From contig NZ_JHZY01000004.1 in the NCBI RefSeq assembly GCF_000687915.1, positions 1,994,001 to 2,058,000 on the forward strand: a stretch of DNA of 64,000 nt. Reading direction: 5' to 3'. Below are positions 25,896-34,673 of this stretch, in pieces. The notes under the pieces were generated by a model that was not told the DNA's origin, did no database searches, and saw only the letters and a list, made by a program, of their open reading frames with translations. The translations under genes were made by a program, and so were the position numbers. The DNA is from Leeuwenhoekiella sp. MAR_2009_132 (GTDB taxonomy: Bacteria > Bacteroidota > Bacteroidia > Flavobacteriales > Flavobacteriaceae). Within the stretch, counting starts at the first letter, position 1, and each line of letters opens with the position of its first letter.

Positions 25896-26945
25896 TTATT
25901 CTGCGCTTTCAAGTCCTTCGTTTATACGCTCTTCTATTTCTTCATTAGTCTCTTCATCTAATTCGGGTTTTTCTATGATTTCTTCGGTTTCAAGCCAGAA
26001 AGTAAAGAACATAGGGTAATGGTCTGAACCCACGTGCGGTAAACGTTTCATCTTATCTACCACAACATCTTCAGAATGAAATAAGTGATCTATAGGAAAT
26101 CTTAAATACCAGTGATCTGCATGAAAGGTAGGGAAGAGTCCTCGGCCTATTCTAGGATCAATTAAACCGGTCATTTTAGCAAATAGTCTACTTACTCTAG
26201 ACCATACTACATCATTTAAATCGCCACAAACAATCACAGGACTCTCTAATTCCCGCACTGCTTTTCCTATTATTAGAAGTTCAGCATCGCGTTCTTCTGA
26301 TGTTTCATTTTCGGTAGGACTGGGAGGAGCAGGGTGTACGCAAATAAGATTTATAAACGATTCATGATTATAATAAACCTTTGTAAATATAGATGGGATA
26401 TCTTTTTCGACAAGATAATTTACTTGAGTGTCCCCTAACTCATACTTGCTATAAAGGTGCATACCGTAAAAATTATCTAGTGGTACAGGTACAATATGCG
26501 GGTAGTTTTCTTCAAGAGATTTTAATCCGGTTTCCCAGTTTTTATCGGTTTCCATCACCAGTAACAAATCTGGTTGATGTTCTTCAACTTGCTTTATAAG
26601 TTTATCGTAATCTGTATTGGTTTGTAAAACATTAGATGTGAGTAGGCTTATTTGTTGAAGTTTTTCAGGATTTTCAGGCTTTTTGTCACGTATAGGGTAA
26701 TAGTGCGAGTATGGGAATACTTTATAAACTTGAAATAAAAGCGTTGCGATTAGACAAGCCGCTACAATATACTCCCAGGTTGCTTCAGGAAAAGCAAATA
26801 CAGCAATTAATATAATAACTAAAAGTTGTAAAAAACTGGTTTGAACCCGTATAAAATCCCAGCCGCGTATTACCCAGTGTGTTCCCTGCGTTAGGGGCAG
26901 TAGGGCAATGAGAATTAGAAAAAGGGCAAAAGCATAAAATACCAT
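25896..26945 (-). CDS. Endonuclease/exonuclease/phosphatase family protein, membrane-anchored
   Basis: 349 residues. Two or three N-terminal hydrophobic segments (FYAFALFLILIALLPL; FLQLLVIILIAVFAFP; YIVAACLIATLLF) precede an EEP domain. Catalytic motifs are LLVMETDKNW (metal-binding Glu), VCGDLNDVVWS (Asp/Asn) and VGSDHYPMFF (Asp-His). A Glu-rich tail follows. Members hydrolyse phosphodiesters in nucleic acids or lipids; the substrate is unknown, but the membrane anchor suggests an extracytoplasmic role. It is 9 bases downstream of gldA and probably co-transcribed. Confidence 0.87.
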   Translation of the reverse strand: MVFYAFALFLILIALLPLTQGTHWVIRGWDFIRVQTSFLQLLVIILIAVFAFPEATWEYIVAACLIATLLFQVYKVFPYSHYYPIRDKKPENPEKLQQISLLTSNVLQTNTDYDKLIKQVEEHQPDLLLVMETDKNWETGLKSLEENYPHIVPVPLDNFYGMHLYSKYELGDTQVNYLVEKDIPSIFTKVYYNHESFINLICVHPAPPSPTENETSEERDAELLIIGKAVRELESPVIVCGDLNDVVWSRVSRLFAKMTGLIDPRIGRGLFPTFHADHWYLRFPIDHLFHSEDVVVDKMKRLPHVGSDHYPMFFTFWLETEEIIEKPELDEETNEEIEERINEGLESAE

Positions 26946-26954
26946 AGTGTGTTG

Positions 26955-27848
26955 TTAGCTGGTGAGTTCTTGAAAAAGTTGTTCTAATGAACGATTCTTT
27001 TTGGTAAGCTGTAAGGTTTTAAGACCATTGTCGTGTGCAAAATCAAAAATTACCGGTCGCATATCTGTTATTGTTTCAAAAGTAATTTCATAAACAAATC
27101 CTTTTGTGTTTTTAACCAATATTACTTTAGGGAGTTGTAGTAAAGCCACTTCTTCTATACGATAATCAAATTCTACTTCTATAACCTGCTCCTTATCATC
27201 TTTAAGATTATCAAGTTTTTTATCTGCTACAATATGTCCCTTATTAATTATTATCACACGATCGCAAATCGCTTCAACCTCTTGCATAATATGTGTAGAT
27301 AGTAAAACGGTTTTAGTTTTACCAATAGTTCTTATTAGCGATCGTATTTCTTTTAACTGATTGGGGTCTAAACCTGTTGTAGGCTCGTCTAAAATTAAAA
27401 CTTCGGGATCATTTATTAGTGCGGCAGCAAGACCCACACGTTGTCTGTAACCTTTACTTAGCTGTTTGATTTTTTTAGTGATTTCGGGAGTTAAACCGGT
27501 AAGCGTTATAACTTCCTCAATGCGCTCTTTTGGGGCATTATTAAGATCTGCCTGAAACTTTAAATATTCTCTAATATACATTTCAGGATATAACGGATTA
27601 TTTTCCGCCAGGTAACCTATACTTTTTTGAACTTCAAGCTGTTGTGTTTTCGTAGAATAGTCATTTACTAATGCATCACCTGAAGTGGGCTTTAGATAGG
27701 TGGTAAGTATTTTCATCATCGTGCTCTTACCGGCTCCATTAGGTCCTAAAAACCCGGTAATCTCTCCTTTCTGTATGTTAAAGGAGATCGCATCAAGCGC
27801 TTTTTGCGTTCCATAATTTTTTGAGATGGCATTTACCACAATAGACAT
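26955..27848 (-). CDS. gldA: Gliding motility ABC transporter ATPase GldA
   Basis: ABC ATPase of 297 residues. Walker A GPNGAGKST is at 35-43, the signature is LSKGYRQRVG, Walker B is VLILDEPTTGLDP, and the H-loop is STHIM. The sequence, including the C-terminal extension ending LTKKNRSLEQLFQELTS, matches GldA of Bacteroidota, which works with GldF and GldG, needed for gliding in some flavobacteria. gldF and gldG are not in this window; in many flavobacteria gldA also lies apart from them. Confidence 0.88.
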   Translation of the reverse strand: MSIVVNAISKNYGTQKALDAISFNIQKGEITGFLGPNGAGKSTMMKILTTYLKPTSGDALVNDYSTKTQQLEVQKSIGYLAENNPLYPEMYIREYLKFQADLNNAPKERIEEVITLTGLTPEITKKIKQLSKGYRQRVGLAAALINDPEVLILDEPTTGLDPNQLKEIRSLIRTIGKTKTVLLSTHIMQEVEAICDRVIIINKGHIVADKKLDNLKDDKEQVIEVEFDYRIEEVALLQLPKVILVKNTKGFVYEITFETITDMRPVIFDFAHDNGLKTLQLTKKNRSLEQLFQELTS

Positions 27849-28096
27849 AAGCTGCGCATTTTATTTTTGGTTGGGTGGCTAAAATTAAGCAAATAGGCAA
27901 CAGCCTTATCTTTCTAAATACTTAAAATACGTAATGATTTACTTAATAATTTGGAGAGTTTGATTTAACAAAAGCTTTATCACTAAAAAAAGGATGTTTT
28001 TTAAAGGTCTAATTTGATTTAGTCTAATAAAATGAGCTATTTAATTGATTATCTGTAAAAGTTAGTCGCATTTTAAAAGATTCCTAATTATTTAAT

Positions 28097-28104
28097 TACT
28101 TTAG
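28097..28104 (+). promoter_or_regulatory. Putative -7 box of the Phe/Tyr operon
   Basis: TACTTTAG, one mismatch to TAnnTTTG, lies 22 bases before the leader-peptide ATG. The other 250 bases back to gldA contain no gene. Confidence 0.4.
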
Positions 28105-28126
28105 CACCGTAAAACAGAAACAACAC

Positions 28127-28198
28127 ATGTTCAACGTACCTTACTTTTATAACCGTTATTATTTCTTTTTCTTTCTGAGAGAAACGGGACCGCTATAA
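28127..28198 (+). CDS. Phe/Tyr-rich attenuator leader peptide
   Basis: A 23-codon ORF (ATG to TAA) with six Phe and four Tyr codons. It begins MFNVPYFYNRYY, then has four consecutive Phe codons (28163-28174), then LRETGPL. It lies directly upstream of a terminator hairpin and of pheA, an aminotransferase, tyrA and a DAHP synthase. This is the classic layout of a transcription-attenuation leader that senses charged tRNA-Phe and tRNA-Tyr. The last codons (ACG GGA CCG) contain the antiterminator strand. I found no conventional ribosome-binding site; that is normal in Bacteroidota. Confidence 0.85.
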   Translation: MFNVPYFYNRYYFFFFLRETGPL

Positions 28199-28254
28199 TC
28201 GTATAGTATTGATATATCATATAGGTCCCGATTTAAAAAATCGGGACTTTTTTT
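28185..28254 (+). promoter_or_regulatory. Phe/Tyr operon attenuator (antiterminator and terminator)
   Basis: Terminator: GTCCCGATTT (28225-28234) pairs with AAATCGGGAC (28238-28247), followed by seven T. Antiterminator: CGGGACC (28185-28191, inside the leader ORF) pairs with GGTCCCG (28224-28230), which removes the left arm of the terminator. A ribosome stalled on the Phe/Tyr codons leaves 28185-28191 free, so the operon is read. A ribosome that reaches the stop codon covers it and the terminator forms. Confidence 0.85.
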
Positions 28255-28290
28255 GTTTTAAACTGAAACTTAAAAACTAAATACGCATCT

Positions 28291-29112
28291 GTGAAACATA
28301 AGGTAGCCATACAGGGAATTGAAGGATCCTTTCACCATAAGGTAGCTCAGGATTTTTTTAGCGAAGATGTTGAGGTTGTGGCTTGCCGCAATTTTCAGGA
28401 TGTGGTTAATAGTCTTTTAAAAGGTGAAAGTACAGATGCAGTAATGGCAATAGAAAACTCTATAGCCGGAAGCATCATACCTAATTATGCACTAATAGAC
28501 TATCACCAGTTAAATATTGAAGGTGAGCATTATTTGCCTATAAGTCAAAATTTAATGGCGATGCCCGGGCAGACTCTCGAAAATATTAAAGAAGTATGGT
28601 CTCACCCCATGGCTTTATTACAATGTAAAGATTTTTTTAAAGATAAAAGTAACATACGCCTTGTTGAAGATGATGATACAGCAGGAGCGGCAAAACGCAT
28701 CGCCGAGGGTCAATTGACAAATGTAGCAGCAATAGCCAGTGTCACTGCAGCAAAAATTTATGGTTTAGAGATTTTAGCAGAAAACATGCAAACCATTAAA
28801 GACAATTCAACACGCTTTTTTATTCTGAATAATAATGGGCGTACAGATACTGATGTACCTGATAAAGCTTCGGTTAAATTTTTGACAGATCATAAAAGAG
28901 GCAGTCTGGCAGCGGTACTTAACGTGATGAGTGATTGCAAATTAAACCTTACAAAAATACAGTCGTTACCAGTTATTGAAACGCCCTGGGTGTATTCTTT
29001 TTTTGTTGATGTGACTTTTAAAGAGTATAAAGATTTTGATAAGGCAAAAAAATTATTGGCTATAATGGCTGCAGAGTTTAAAGTTCTCGGAGAATATAAA
29101 AATCGGAAATAA
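28291..29112 (+). CDS. pheA: Prephenate dehydratase with ACT domain
   Basis: 273 residues; converts prephenate to phenylpyruvate. The catalytic domain (about 1-180) has IQGIEGSFHHKVAQ, AIENSIAGSI and the active-site motif NSTRFFIL. An ACT domain (about 195-270, RGSLAAVLNVMSDCKLNLTKIQSLP) binds Phe for feedback inhibition. There is no chorismate mutase domain; that activity is fused to the DAHP synthase at the end of the operon. The start is GTG at 28291. The next gene starts on the last base of its stop codon. Confidence 0.95.
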   Translation: MKHKVAIQGIEGSFHHKVAQDFFSEDVEVVACRNFQDVVNSLLKGESTDAVMAIENSIAGSIIPNYALIDYHQLNIEGEHYLPISQNLMAMPGQTLENIKEVWSHPMALLQCKDFFKDKSNIRLVEDDDTAGAAKRIAEGQLTNVAAIASVTAAKIYGLEILAENMQTIKDNSTRFFILNNNGRTDTDVPDKASVKFLTDHKRGSLAAVLNVMSDCKLNLTKIQSLPVIETPWVYSFFVDVTFKEYKDFDKAKKLLAIMAAEFKVLGEYKNRK

Positions 29113-30260
29113 TGATTATAGAATCGGCTAAACGTTTACAGCAGACTTCAGAATATTACTTTTCGCGTAAGCTTAAAGAGGTAAGAGCGCTTGCAGCGGC
29201 AGGTAAACCTATCATAAATATGGGTGTAGGTAGTCCAGATTTGCCACCTCCGCCTCACGTTATAGATGCGCTCACACAATCTTTACTAGATGCGCCTGCA
29301 CACCAGTATCAGAGTTATAAGGGTTTGCCTCAACTTACAAAAGCGATGAGCGACTTTTATGTGAGTAAGTATGCAGTAACCTTAGATTCTGAAACAGAGA
29401 TTTTACCCTTAATGGGGTCTAAAGAAGGCATTATGCACATAAGCATGGCATTTCTTAATCAGGGTGATCAGGTTTTAATACCTAATCCCGGTTATCCTAC
29501 CTATTCTTCGGTAACTAATTTGCTTGAGGCTGAGCCTGTGTATTACAATCTTGATGCGGCAAATAACTGGATGCCTAATTACGAAGAGCTTGCTAAGTTA
29601 GATTTGAGTAAGGTTAAGTTGATGTGGGTTAATTATCCTCATATGCCAACAGGGGCTAAGGCTACTACAGCAGATTTTGAAAAATTAATTGCCTTCGCAA
29701 AAGCTCAAAATATTCTTTTGATTAATGATAACCCGTACAGCTTTATTTTAAATGATAATCCTGAGAGTATTCTAAGTATTCAAGGAGCAAAAGAAGTGGC
29801 GCTTGAGCTTAATTCTTTGAGTAAGTCATTTAACATGTCTGGCTGGCGCGTGGGTATGTTACTGGGTGCAGAAGATTATATAAACGCAGTACTAACCGTA
29901 AAAAGTAATATGGATAGCGGTATGTTCTACGGAATTCAAAAAGGTGCAGCAGCGGTTTTAACTGAAGGGGAGCGCTGGTTTAATGAACTTAATTCGGTTT
30001 ATAAATCAAGGCGAGAGCTTATGTGGCAACTTGCAGATGTTCTGGGATGTACGTATGATAAAGAGGCAGCGGGTATGTTTATCTGGGCAAAACTGCCGGA
30101 AGGAGCATCAGATGCAGAATCTTTTATAGATGACATTCTTTTAGAGAAAAGCATATTTATAACCCCGGGAACCATATTTGGCTCACAGGGAGCAGGATAT
30201 ATACGTTTTTCGCTTTGCGTAACAGAAGATAAAATTAGAGAAGCGATTAGCAGGTTTTAA
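29112..30260 (+). CDS. Class I/II aminotransferase (aromatic pathway)
   Basis: PLP enzyme of 382 residues. The cofactor lysine is in ELNSLSKSFNMSGWRVG; other fold-I marks are GVGSPDLPPPPHV, PNPGYPTYSS and a final YIRFSLC. Between prephenate dehydratase and prephenate dehydrogenase it most likely transaminates phenylpyruvate and 4-hydroxyphenylpyruvate (or prephenate). The sequence class also includes LL-diaminopimelate and aspartate aminotransferases, so substrate breadth is open. Translationally coupled to pheA (TAATG). Confidence 0.88.
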   Translation: MIIESAKRLQQTSEYYFSRKLKEVRALAAAGKPIINMGVGSPDLPPPPHVIDALTQSLLDAPAHQYQSYKGLPQLTKAMSDFYVSKYAVTLDSETEILPLMGSKEGIMHISMAFLNQGDQVLIPNPGYPTYSSVTNLLEAEPVYYNLDAANNWMPNYEELAKLDLSKVKLMWVNYPHMPTGAKATTADFEKLIAFAKAQNILLINDNPYSFILNDNPESILSIQGAKEVALELNSLSKSFNMSGWRVGMLLGAEDYINAVLTVKSNMDSGMFYGIQKGAAAVLTEGERWFNELNSVYKSRRELMWQLADVLGCTYDKEAAGMFIWAKLPEGASDAESFIDDILLEKSIFITPGTIFGSQGAGYIRFSLCVTEDKIREAISRF

Positions 30261-30308
30261 GCTTGCGGGGTATCAAAGAAGTTAAGAATAGCAATAAAAC
30301 AAGTCAAC

Positions 30309-31169
30309 TTGGAAGATTTTAAAAACATATTTGTTTTAGGTATAGGGCTTATAGGCGGTTCTATTGCGCGCGATTTAAAGCGCATATTACCAGAGAGTAC
30401 AATTTATGGTATAGACAGTAGCGATAATCATTTAACAGAAGCAGTAGGTCTTGGTGTGATTGATCATTCCTCAAGATTTGAAGCATTGAGCCAGGCAGAC
30501 CTTGTTATTCTTGCAATACCGGTAGATCAGGCTAATTTGTTTTTACCGCCTGTTCTTGATGCAGTAGCAGACAAAGCGCTTGTTATAGATGTAGGCTCTA
30601 CTAAAGGAAGCGTTTGCGATGCCGTACGCAACCATCCTAAACGCGCTAATTTTTTAGCAGCACATCCTATCGCAGGTACAGAATTTTCTGGACCTTCTGC
30701 AGCAATAGAAAATTTGTTTAAAGAAAAAACAATGATTCTTTGTGAGATAGAAGAGACAGACGAAGTATTGCTGGCTAAGGCAATGCAGTTGTTTCAAGTT
30801 TTAGAAATGCGTATTCGCTATATGAATCCGCATTCACACGATAAACATATTGCATACGTATCACATTTGTCGCACATAAGCAGTTTTATGCTGGGCAAAA
30901 CCGTTATTGAAAAAGAGAAAAACGAAAAAGATATTTTTGATATGGCGGGTAGTGGTTTTGCTTCTACAGTACGACTAGCAAAAAGTAATCCGGCAACCTG
31001 GACCCCTATTTTTAAAGAGAATAAGGCTAATGTTTTAGAAAGCCTTACCGAATACATAAACAATTTAACACATTTCAAAAACGTTCTTGAAGCCGGCGAC
31101 TATGAGGAGGTTTATAACGAAATGGAAAATACAAACCACATAAAATCAATACTTAAAGGATTATCGTAA
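30309..31169 (+). CDS. tyrA: Prephenate dehydrogenase
   Basis: 286 residues; oxidative decarboxylation of prephenate to 4-hydroxyphenylpyruvate. Rossmann motif FVLGIGLIGGSIARDLK lies near 8-24, HPIAGTEFSGP near 117-127, and the catalytic-site stretch KHIAYVSHLSHISSF near 179-193. The C-terminal helical domain ends without an ACT domain. The start is TTG at 30309; no ATG fits before the nucleotide-binding motif. Confidence 0.93.
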   Translation: MEDFKNIFVLGIGLIGGSIARDLKRILPESTIYGIDSSDNHLTEAVGLGVIDHSSRFEALSQADLVILAIPVDQANLFLPPVLDAVADKALVIDVGSTKGSVCDAVRNHPKRANFLAAHPIAGTEFSGPSAAIENLFKEKTMILCEIEETDEVLLAKAMQLFQVLEMRIRYMNPHSHDKHIAYVSHLSHISSFMLGKTVIEKEKNEKDIFDMAGSGFASTVRLAKSNPATWTPIFKENKANVLESLTEYINNLTHFKNVLEAGDYEEVYNEMENTNHIKSILKGLS

Positions 31170-31197
31170 TTGGCAAAATGCCGTAAATTTGTAGGAT

Positions 31198-32289
31198 ATG
31201 GAAAACAAGAAAGAACTTAGAAACTGGTTAGATGCATTCAATCTGGATCATCCTCTGGTAATTGCAGGACCTTGTAGTGCAGAGACCGAAGAACAAGTGC
31301 TAAAAATAGCACATGAATTAAAAGATACAGACGCAACTGTATTTAGAGCAGGAATCTGGAAACCGCGTACGCGCCCGGGAATGTTTGAAGGAGTAGGAGC
31401 TTTAGGTTTAAAGTGGCTTCAGAAAGCAAAAGAAGAAACCGGTATGCTTACAACTACAGAAGTAGCAAACCCAAACCATGTTGAACTAGCTCTTAAGCAT
31501 GATGTAGATATCTTATGGATAGGTGCACGTACTACTGTTTCTCCATTCAACATTCAGGAAATTGCAGAAGCTTTAAAAGGCACAGATAAAGTCGTACTTA
31601 TTAAAAACCCGGTAAACCCAGATTTAGCATTGTGGTTAGGAGCTGTTGAGCGCTTTTATACGCAAGATGTTAAAAATTTAGGCGTAATACACAGAGGGTT
31701 CTCTACGTATGAGAAAACCCGTTACCGTAACAACCCTGAGTGGCAGGTTGCAGTAGATTTACAAGATAAATTTCCTGATTTACCTCTAATCTTAGACCCT
31801 TCTCACATTGCAGGTCGTCGTGATATTATATTTGATTTGTGTCAAACAGGTCTTGATCTTAATTACGATGGTATTATGGTTGAAACGCATTACGATCCTG
31901 ATAATGCATGGAGTGATGCTGCACAACAAATAACCCCTTCTACACTGGTTCAAATTATGAAAGATTTGAAAATACGTAAGGAAGAAGGTACTGCTGCAGA
32001 ATTTAATAATAAATTAAATACATTACGTACACAAATAGATGTTGTAGATCATCAACTTATTGAAAGTCTGGGTAAGCGTATGAAAATTGCAGATTCTATA
32101 GGGGAGCTTAAAACGCAAAATAACGTAGCGATACTTCAATCTAAACGATGGAATGAGATTTTGGGAGCAATGATCTTAGAAGGAGAGAAAAATAACTTAA
32201 GTGAAGAGTTTATTTTACGCGTGTTTAAAGCGATTCACCAGGAATCTATTAATCACCAAAAGAAAATTTCGAGAATGGAAGAGGCATAA
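31198..32289 (+). CDS. Bifunctional DAHP synthase/chorismate mutase
   Basis: 363 residues. Residues 1-270 are a KDO8P-like (type I beta) DAHP synthase: VIAGPCSAETEEQ, AGIWKPRTRPGMFEGVG, and LILDPSHIAGRRD. Residues about 275-360 are an AroQ chorismate mutase (LNTLRTQIDVVDHQLIESLGKR). It starts the shikimate pathway and also makes prephenate for the upstream enzymes. Feedback control through the mutase domain is known for related fusions. A TAAATTTG box at 31184-31191 lies just before the ATG and could be a secondary promoter. A strong terminator ends the operon. Confidence 0.95.
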   Translation: MENKKELRNWLDAFNLDHPLVIAGPCSAETEEQVLKIAHELKDTDATVFRAGIWKPRTRPGMFEGVGALGLKWLQKAKEETGMLTTTEVANPNHVELALKHDVDILWIGARTTVSPFNIQEIAEALKGTDKVVLIKNPVNPDLALWLGAVERFYTQDVKNLGVIHRGFSTYEKTRYRNNPEWQVAVDLQDKFPDLPLILDPSHIAGRRDIIFDLCQTGLDLNYDGIMVETHYDPDNAWSDAAQQITPSTLVQIMKDLKIRKEEGTAAEFNNKLNTLRTQIDVVDHQLIESLGKRMKIADSIGELKTQNNVAILQSKRWNEILGAMILEGEKNNLSEEFILRVFKAIHQESINHQKKISRMEEA

Positions 32290-32303
32290 TCTTCATATGA
32301 TTG

Positions 32304-32346
32304 AAATAATAAAAAAGGCGCTCAATGAGCGCCTTTTTTATTATTT
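32304..32346. terminator. Bidirectional terminator after the aromatic operon
   Basis: A perfect 21-bp stem with GC core GGCGCTC/GAGCGCC flanked by A- and T-tracts, between convergent genes. Both strands end in a T-run. Confidence 0.95.
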
Positions 32347-32359
32347 CTAAATTTAGAGA

Positions 32360-33007
32360 CTATTTTGTGTATGCCAGTCTTCTAGAGGCTTTACGCATTA
32401 AAACATTTATGAGATCGTCAGAATTGCTTCCAAAGCTTCCGGAAACTTTCTTATTGTAATTCCATAGTAACTCGCCATCTGCTGCATTGTTAATATTCAT
32501 ATTTACAATCGCAGAATTTGTACTTCCCCAGAAGCCTATTAAAAGGCCTAATGCAATAGAAGCCCCCTCAGACATAGGTTTGTTAGTGTCGTAAGTGCCA
32601 GATATGATGGCGTCAACTTCCAGAATTTGAGCAAGTTCTTCTGGAGTATAGGTTTCTATATTTTCTGCATTGATGTTTTGCTTCAATAATAAAGCCTTTG
32701 TACGTGATGGTTGTTGTACCTCTATTGCGAGGGTTCCTCTTTTTTTACGTTTAAGAAACCAGGAATACATAGCGTCCTGGAGGCTTTCAGCTTCGCTTAA
32801 TTGCATCTCTTCCAGTTGACCGGGCTCTAACTTTTCCATCTGCTTGGGGCGTAATTCTATTTTTGTTTTAAAAGGTAGAATAGCAATGTTTTTATGGTCT
32901 TTGGCTAGCTCGTCAAACTTTGGATTTTCATATAAATGCGTTTGAGACTGGGCGATAAATCCGCTTAAAAAAGTAACTAGAAAAAGGAATTGTGTAATTT
33001 TTTTCAT
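32360..33007 (-). CDS. Exported protein with CsgG-like features
   Basis: 215 residues. The ATG at 33007 gives the signal peptide MKKITQFLFLVTFLSGFIAQSQ; the frame is open 11 codons further, but that would hide the signal. The mature part has HKNIAILPFKTKIELRP, then AESLQDAMYSWFLKRK, VDAIISGTYD and a C-terminal ADGELLWNYNKKVSGS. The pattern IAILPF ... DAIISG.Y ... G.LLW is that of CsgG- or GNA1162-like periplasmic domains, an assignment I make with moderate confidence. No lipobox Cys is present. It stands alone. Confidence 0.7.
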   Translation of the reverse strand: MKKITQFLFLVTFLSGFIAQSQTHLYENPKFDELAKDHKNIAILPFKTKIELRPKQMEKLEPGQLEEMQLSEAESLQDAMYSWFLKRKKRGTLAIEVQQPSRTKALLLKQNINAENIETYTPEELAQILEVDAIISGTYDTNKPMSEGASIALGLLIGFWGSTNSAIVNMNINNAADGELLWNYNKKVSGSFGSNSDDLINVLMRKASRRLAYTK

Positions 33008-33224
33008 ATTTGAGGTTATTGTTTGGTTCGCAATAACCACAAAACTAATGACTTTTCAAATTAGTATTATTCAAAATTATTTTATAAAGGCGTTTTATGA
33101 CTTTGACTCAATCTCTTTTATTTTTTTAATCTAAAGCGCTTTACCGCTAATGTATTTTACGCTTTAACTATTTGAGTTCTTTAAAATAAAGTAGTTTTAC
33201 AAACTCATTATTTAAAAATAATTT

Positions 33225-34181
33225 TTGAAAGGAACGGTTTACAAATCTACCGGAAGTTGGTACAGCGTTAAAACAAAAGACGGCACATTTTACGATTGCC
33301 GTATTAAGGGCCGCTTTAGAATGCAGGGTATAAAAAGTACAAATCCTGTGGCGGTAGGCGATACGGTTGTGTTTGAGTTAGAGCAGACCAGTGATGCTGT
33401 AACGGGAGTTATTAAAGATATAGACAAACGAGAAAATTACATCATACGTAAATCTGTAAATTTGTCAAAGCAGACGCATATTATTGCTGCAAATATAGAT
33501 CTGTGTTTTTTAGTTGTTACGCTTAACAATCCACCTACATTTACTGCATTTATAGATCGATTTTTAGTTACGTGTGAGGCTTATCATATCAAAGCTGTTT
33601 TGCTTTTTAATAAAGTAGATACGTTAAATGATGAAGAATTTGGCGAGGTTAAATATCTGGCCGAAATGTACCGTGAAATAGGGTATACCTGTATTGGTGT
33701 TTCTGCAAAAACCGGTAAAAATGTAGATCAGGTCAAAGAATTAATGCTGGGTAAAACCAGTATGTTCTCGGGGCATAGTGGTGTGGGTAAATCTACGCTG
33801 GTCAATGCACTAGAGCCTTCATTAGATTTAAAAACTAAAGAAATAAGCGGTCAGCATATGCAAGGTCAACATACAACTACTTTTGCAGAGATGTATGATC
33901 TTACGTTTGACGCCCGTATAATAGATACTCCAGGAATAAAAGGTTTTGGAGTTGTTGATATTGAAAAGGAAGAGTTAGGTAATTATTTCCCTGAGTTTTT
34001 TGCGTTAAAAGATCAATGCAAATTCAATAATTGCTTACACCTTGAAGAACCTAAATGCGCAATAAAAGAAGCTCTTGAAGATGACCAATTAAGCTGGTCA
34101 CGTTATCAAAGCTACAAACAGATTATTGAAGGAGATGAGGAAAATTACCGGCGTAATGTTTATGATCAACCTCAGCCCTAA
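33225..34181 (+). CDS. rsgA: Ribosome small-subunit GTPase RsgA
   Basis: Circularly permuted GTPase of 318 residues for late 30S maturation. An OB-fold N-terminus is followed by NKVD (G4), SAKTG (G5), then GHSGVGKSTLVNAL (G1) and DTPGIKGFG (G3). The C-terminal zinc motif CKFNNCLHLEEPKC is intact. The start is TTG at 33225 (reads KGTVYKSTG), chosen because the OB fold begins there. The dtd gene follows after 23 bases. Confidence 0.95.
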   Translation: MKGTVYKSTGSWYSVKTKDGTFYDCRIKGRFRMQGIKSTNPVAVGDTVVFELEQTSDAVTGVIKDIDKRENYIIRKSVNLSKQTHIIAANIDLCFLVVTLNNPPTFTAFIDRFLVTCEAYHIKAVLLFNKVDTLNDEEFGEVKYLAEMYREIGYTCIGVSAKTGKNVDQVKELMLGKTSMFSGHSGVGKSTLVNALEPSLDLKTKEISGQHMQGQHTTTFAEMYDLTFDARIIDTPGIKGFGVVDIEKEELGNYFPEFFALKDQCKFNNCLHLEEPKCAIKEALEDDQLSWSRYQSYKQIIEGDEENYRRNVYDQPQP

Positions 34182-34204
34182 GTTACATTCCCTAAATTTA
34201 AAAT

Positions 34205-34657
34205 ATGCGAGTAGTTATTCAGCGGGTAAGCGAAGCTTCAGTAATTATAGATAATGTTATCAAAGGAGAAATAGCTTCTGGCTTTATGATACTTCTTGGT
34301 ATTGAGCCTAATGACAATGAGTCTGATATTGACTGGCTAACTTCAAAGATATGTGGCCTTCGCGTTTTTAGTGATGCCGAGGGTTTAATGAATGAAAGTA
34401 TTATTGATCAAAATGGCGAAATACTTTTAATAAGTCAGTTTACTTTATTTGCATCTACAAAAAAGGGAAATCGACCTTCATTTTTAAATGCTGCGAAACC
34501 CGAAATTGCAATTCCACTGTATGAAAATTTTGTAGGAGTACTTTCTCAGAAGCTTGGCAAACAGGTTAAAACAGGCGAATTTGGCGCCGATATGAAAGTT
34601 TCCATCATCAACGATGGGCCAGTAACTATTACAATTGATTCTAAAAACAGAGAGTAG
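34205..34657 (+). CDS. dtd: D-aminoacyl-tRNA deacylase
   Basis: 150 residues; removes D-amino acids from tRNA. Family marks are MRVVIQRVSEASV at the start, SQFTLFASTKKGNRPSF (catalytic-site Thr), and the Gly-cisPro motif NDGPVTITI near the end. The full gene is intact. Its last 204 bases are repeated at 36611-36815 with about 95% identity, so the 3' end of dtd was the site of a past insertion or recombination. Confidence 0.95.
   Translation: MRVVIQRVSEASVIIDNVIKGEIASGFMILLGIEPNDNESDIDWLTSKICGLRVFSDAEGLMNESIIDQNGEILLISQFTLFASTKKGNRPSFLNAAKPEIAIPLYENFVGVLSQKLGKQVKTGEFGADMKVSIINDGPVTITIDSKNRE
34454..34657 (+). repeat. Direct repeat copy 1: 3' end of intact dtd
   Basis: This segment matches 36611-36815 base for base over long stretches. 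In the clearly alignable 180 bases I count nine substitutions, six of them silent. The two copies bracket an accessory segment of about 2 kb. Confidence 0.9.
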
Positions 34658-34673
34658 TCCTGATCTAAATGTT

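Noticed and set aside
28127..28198. Calling the leader ORF a small structural gene
   Set aside because: Its codon content, place before a terminator and the alternative RNA pairing are explained by attenuation.
33008..33040. Upstream extension of the CsgG-like protein
   Set aside because: Would put 11 polar residues before a standard signal peptide.
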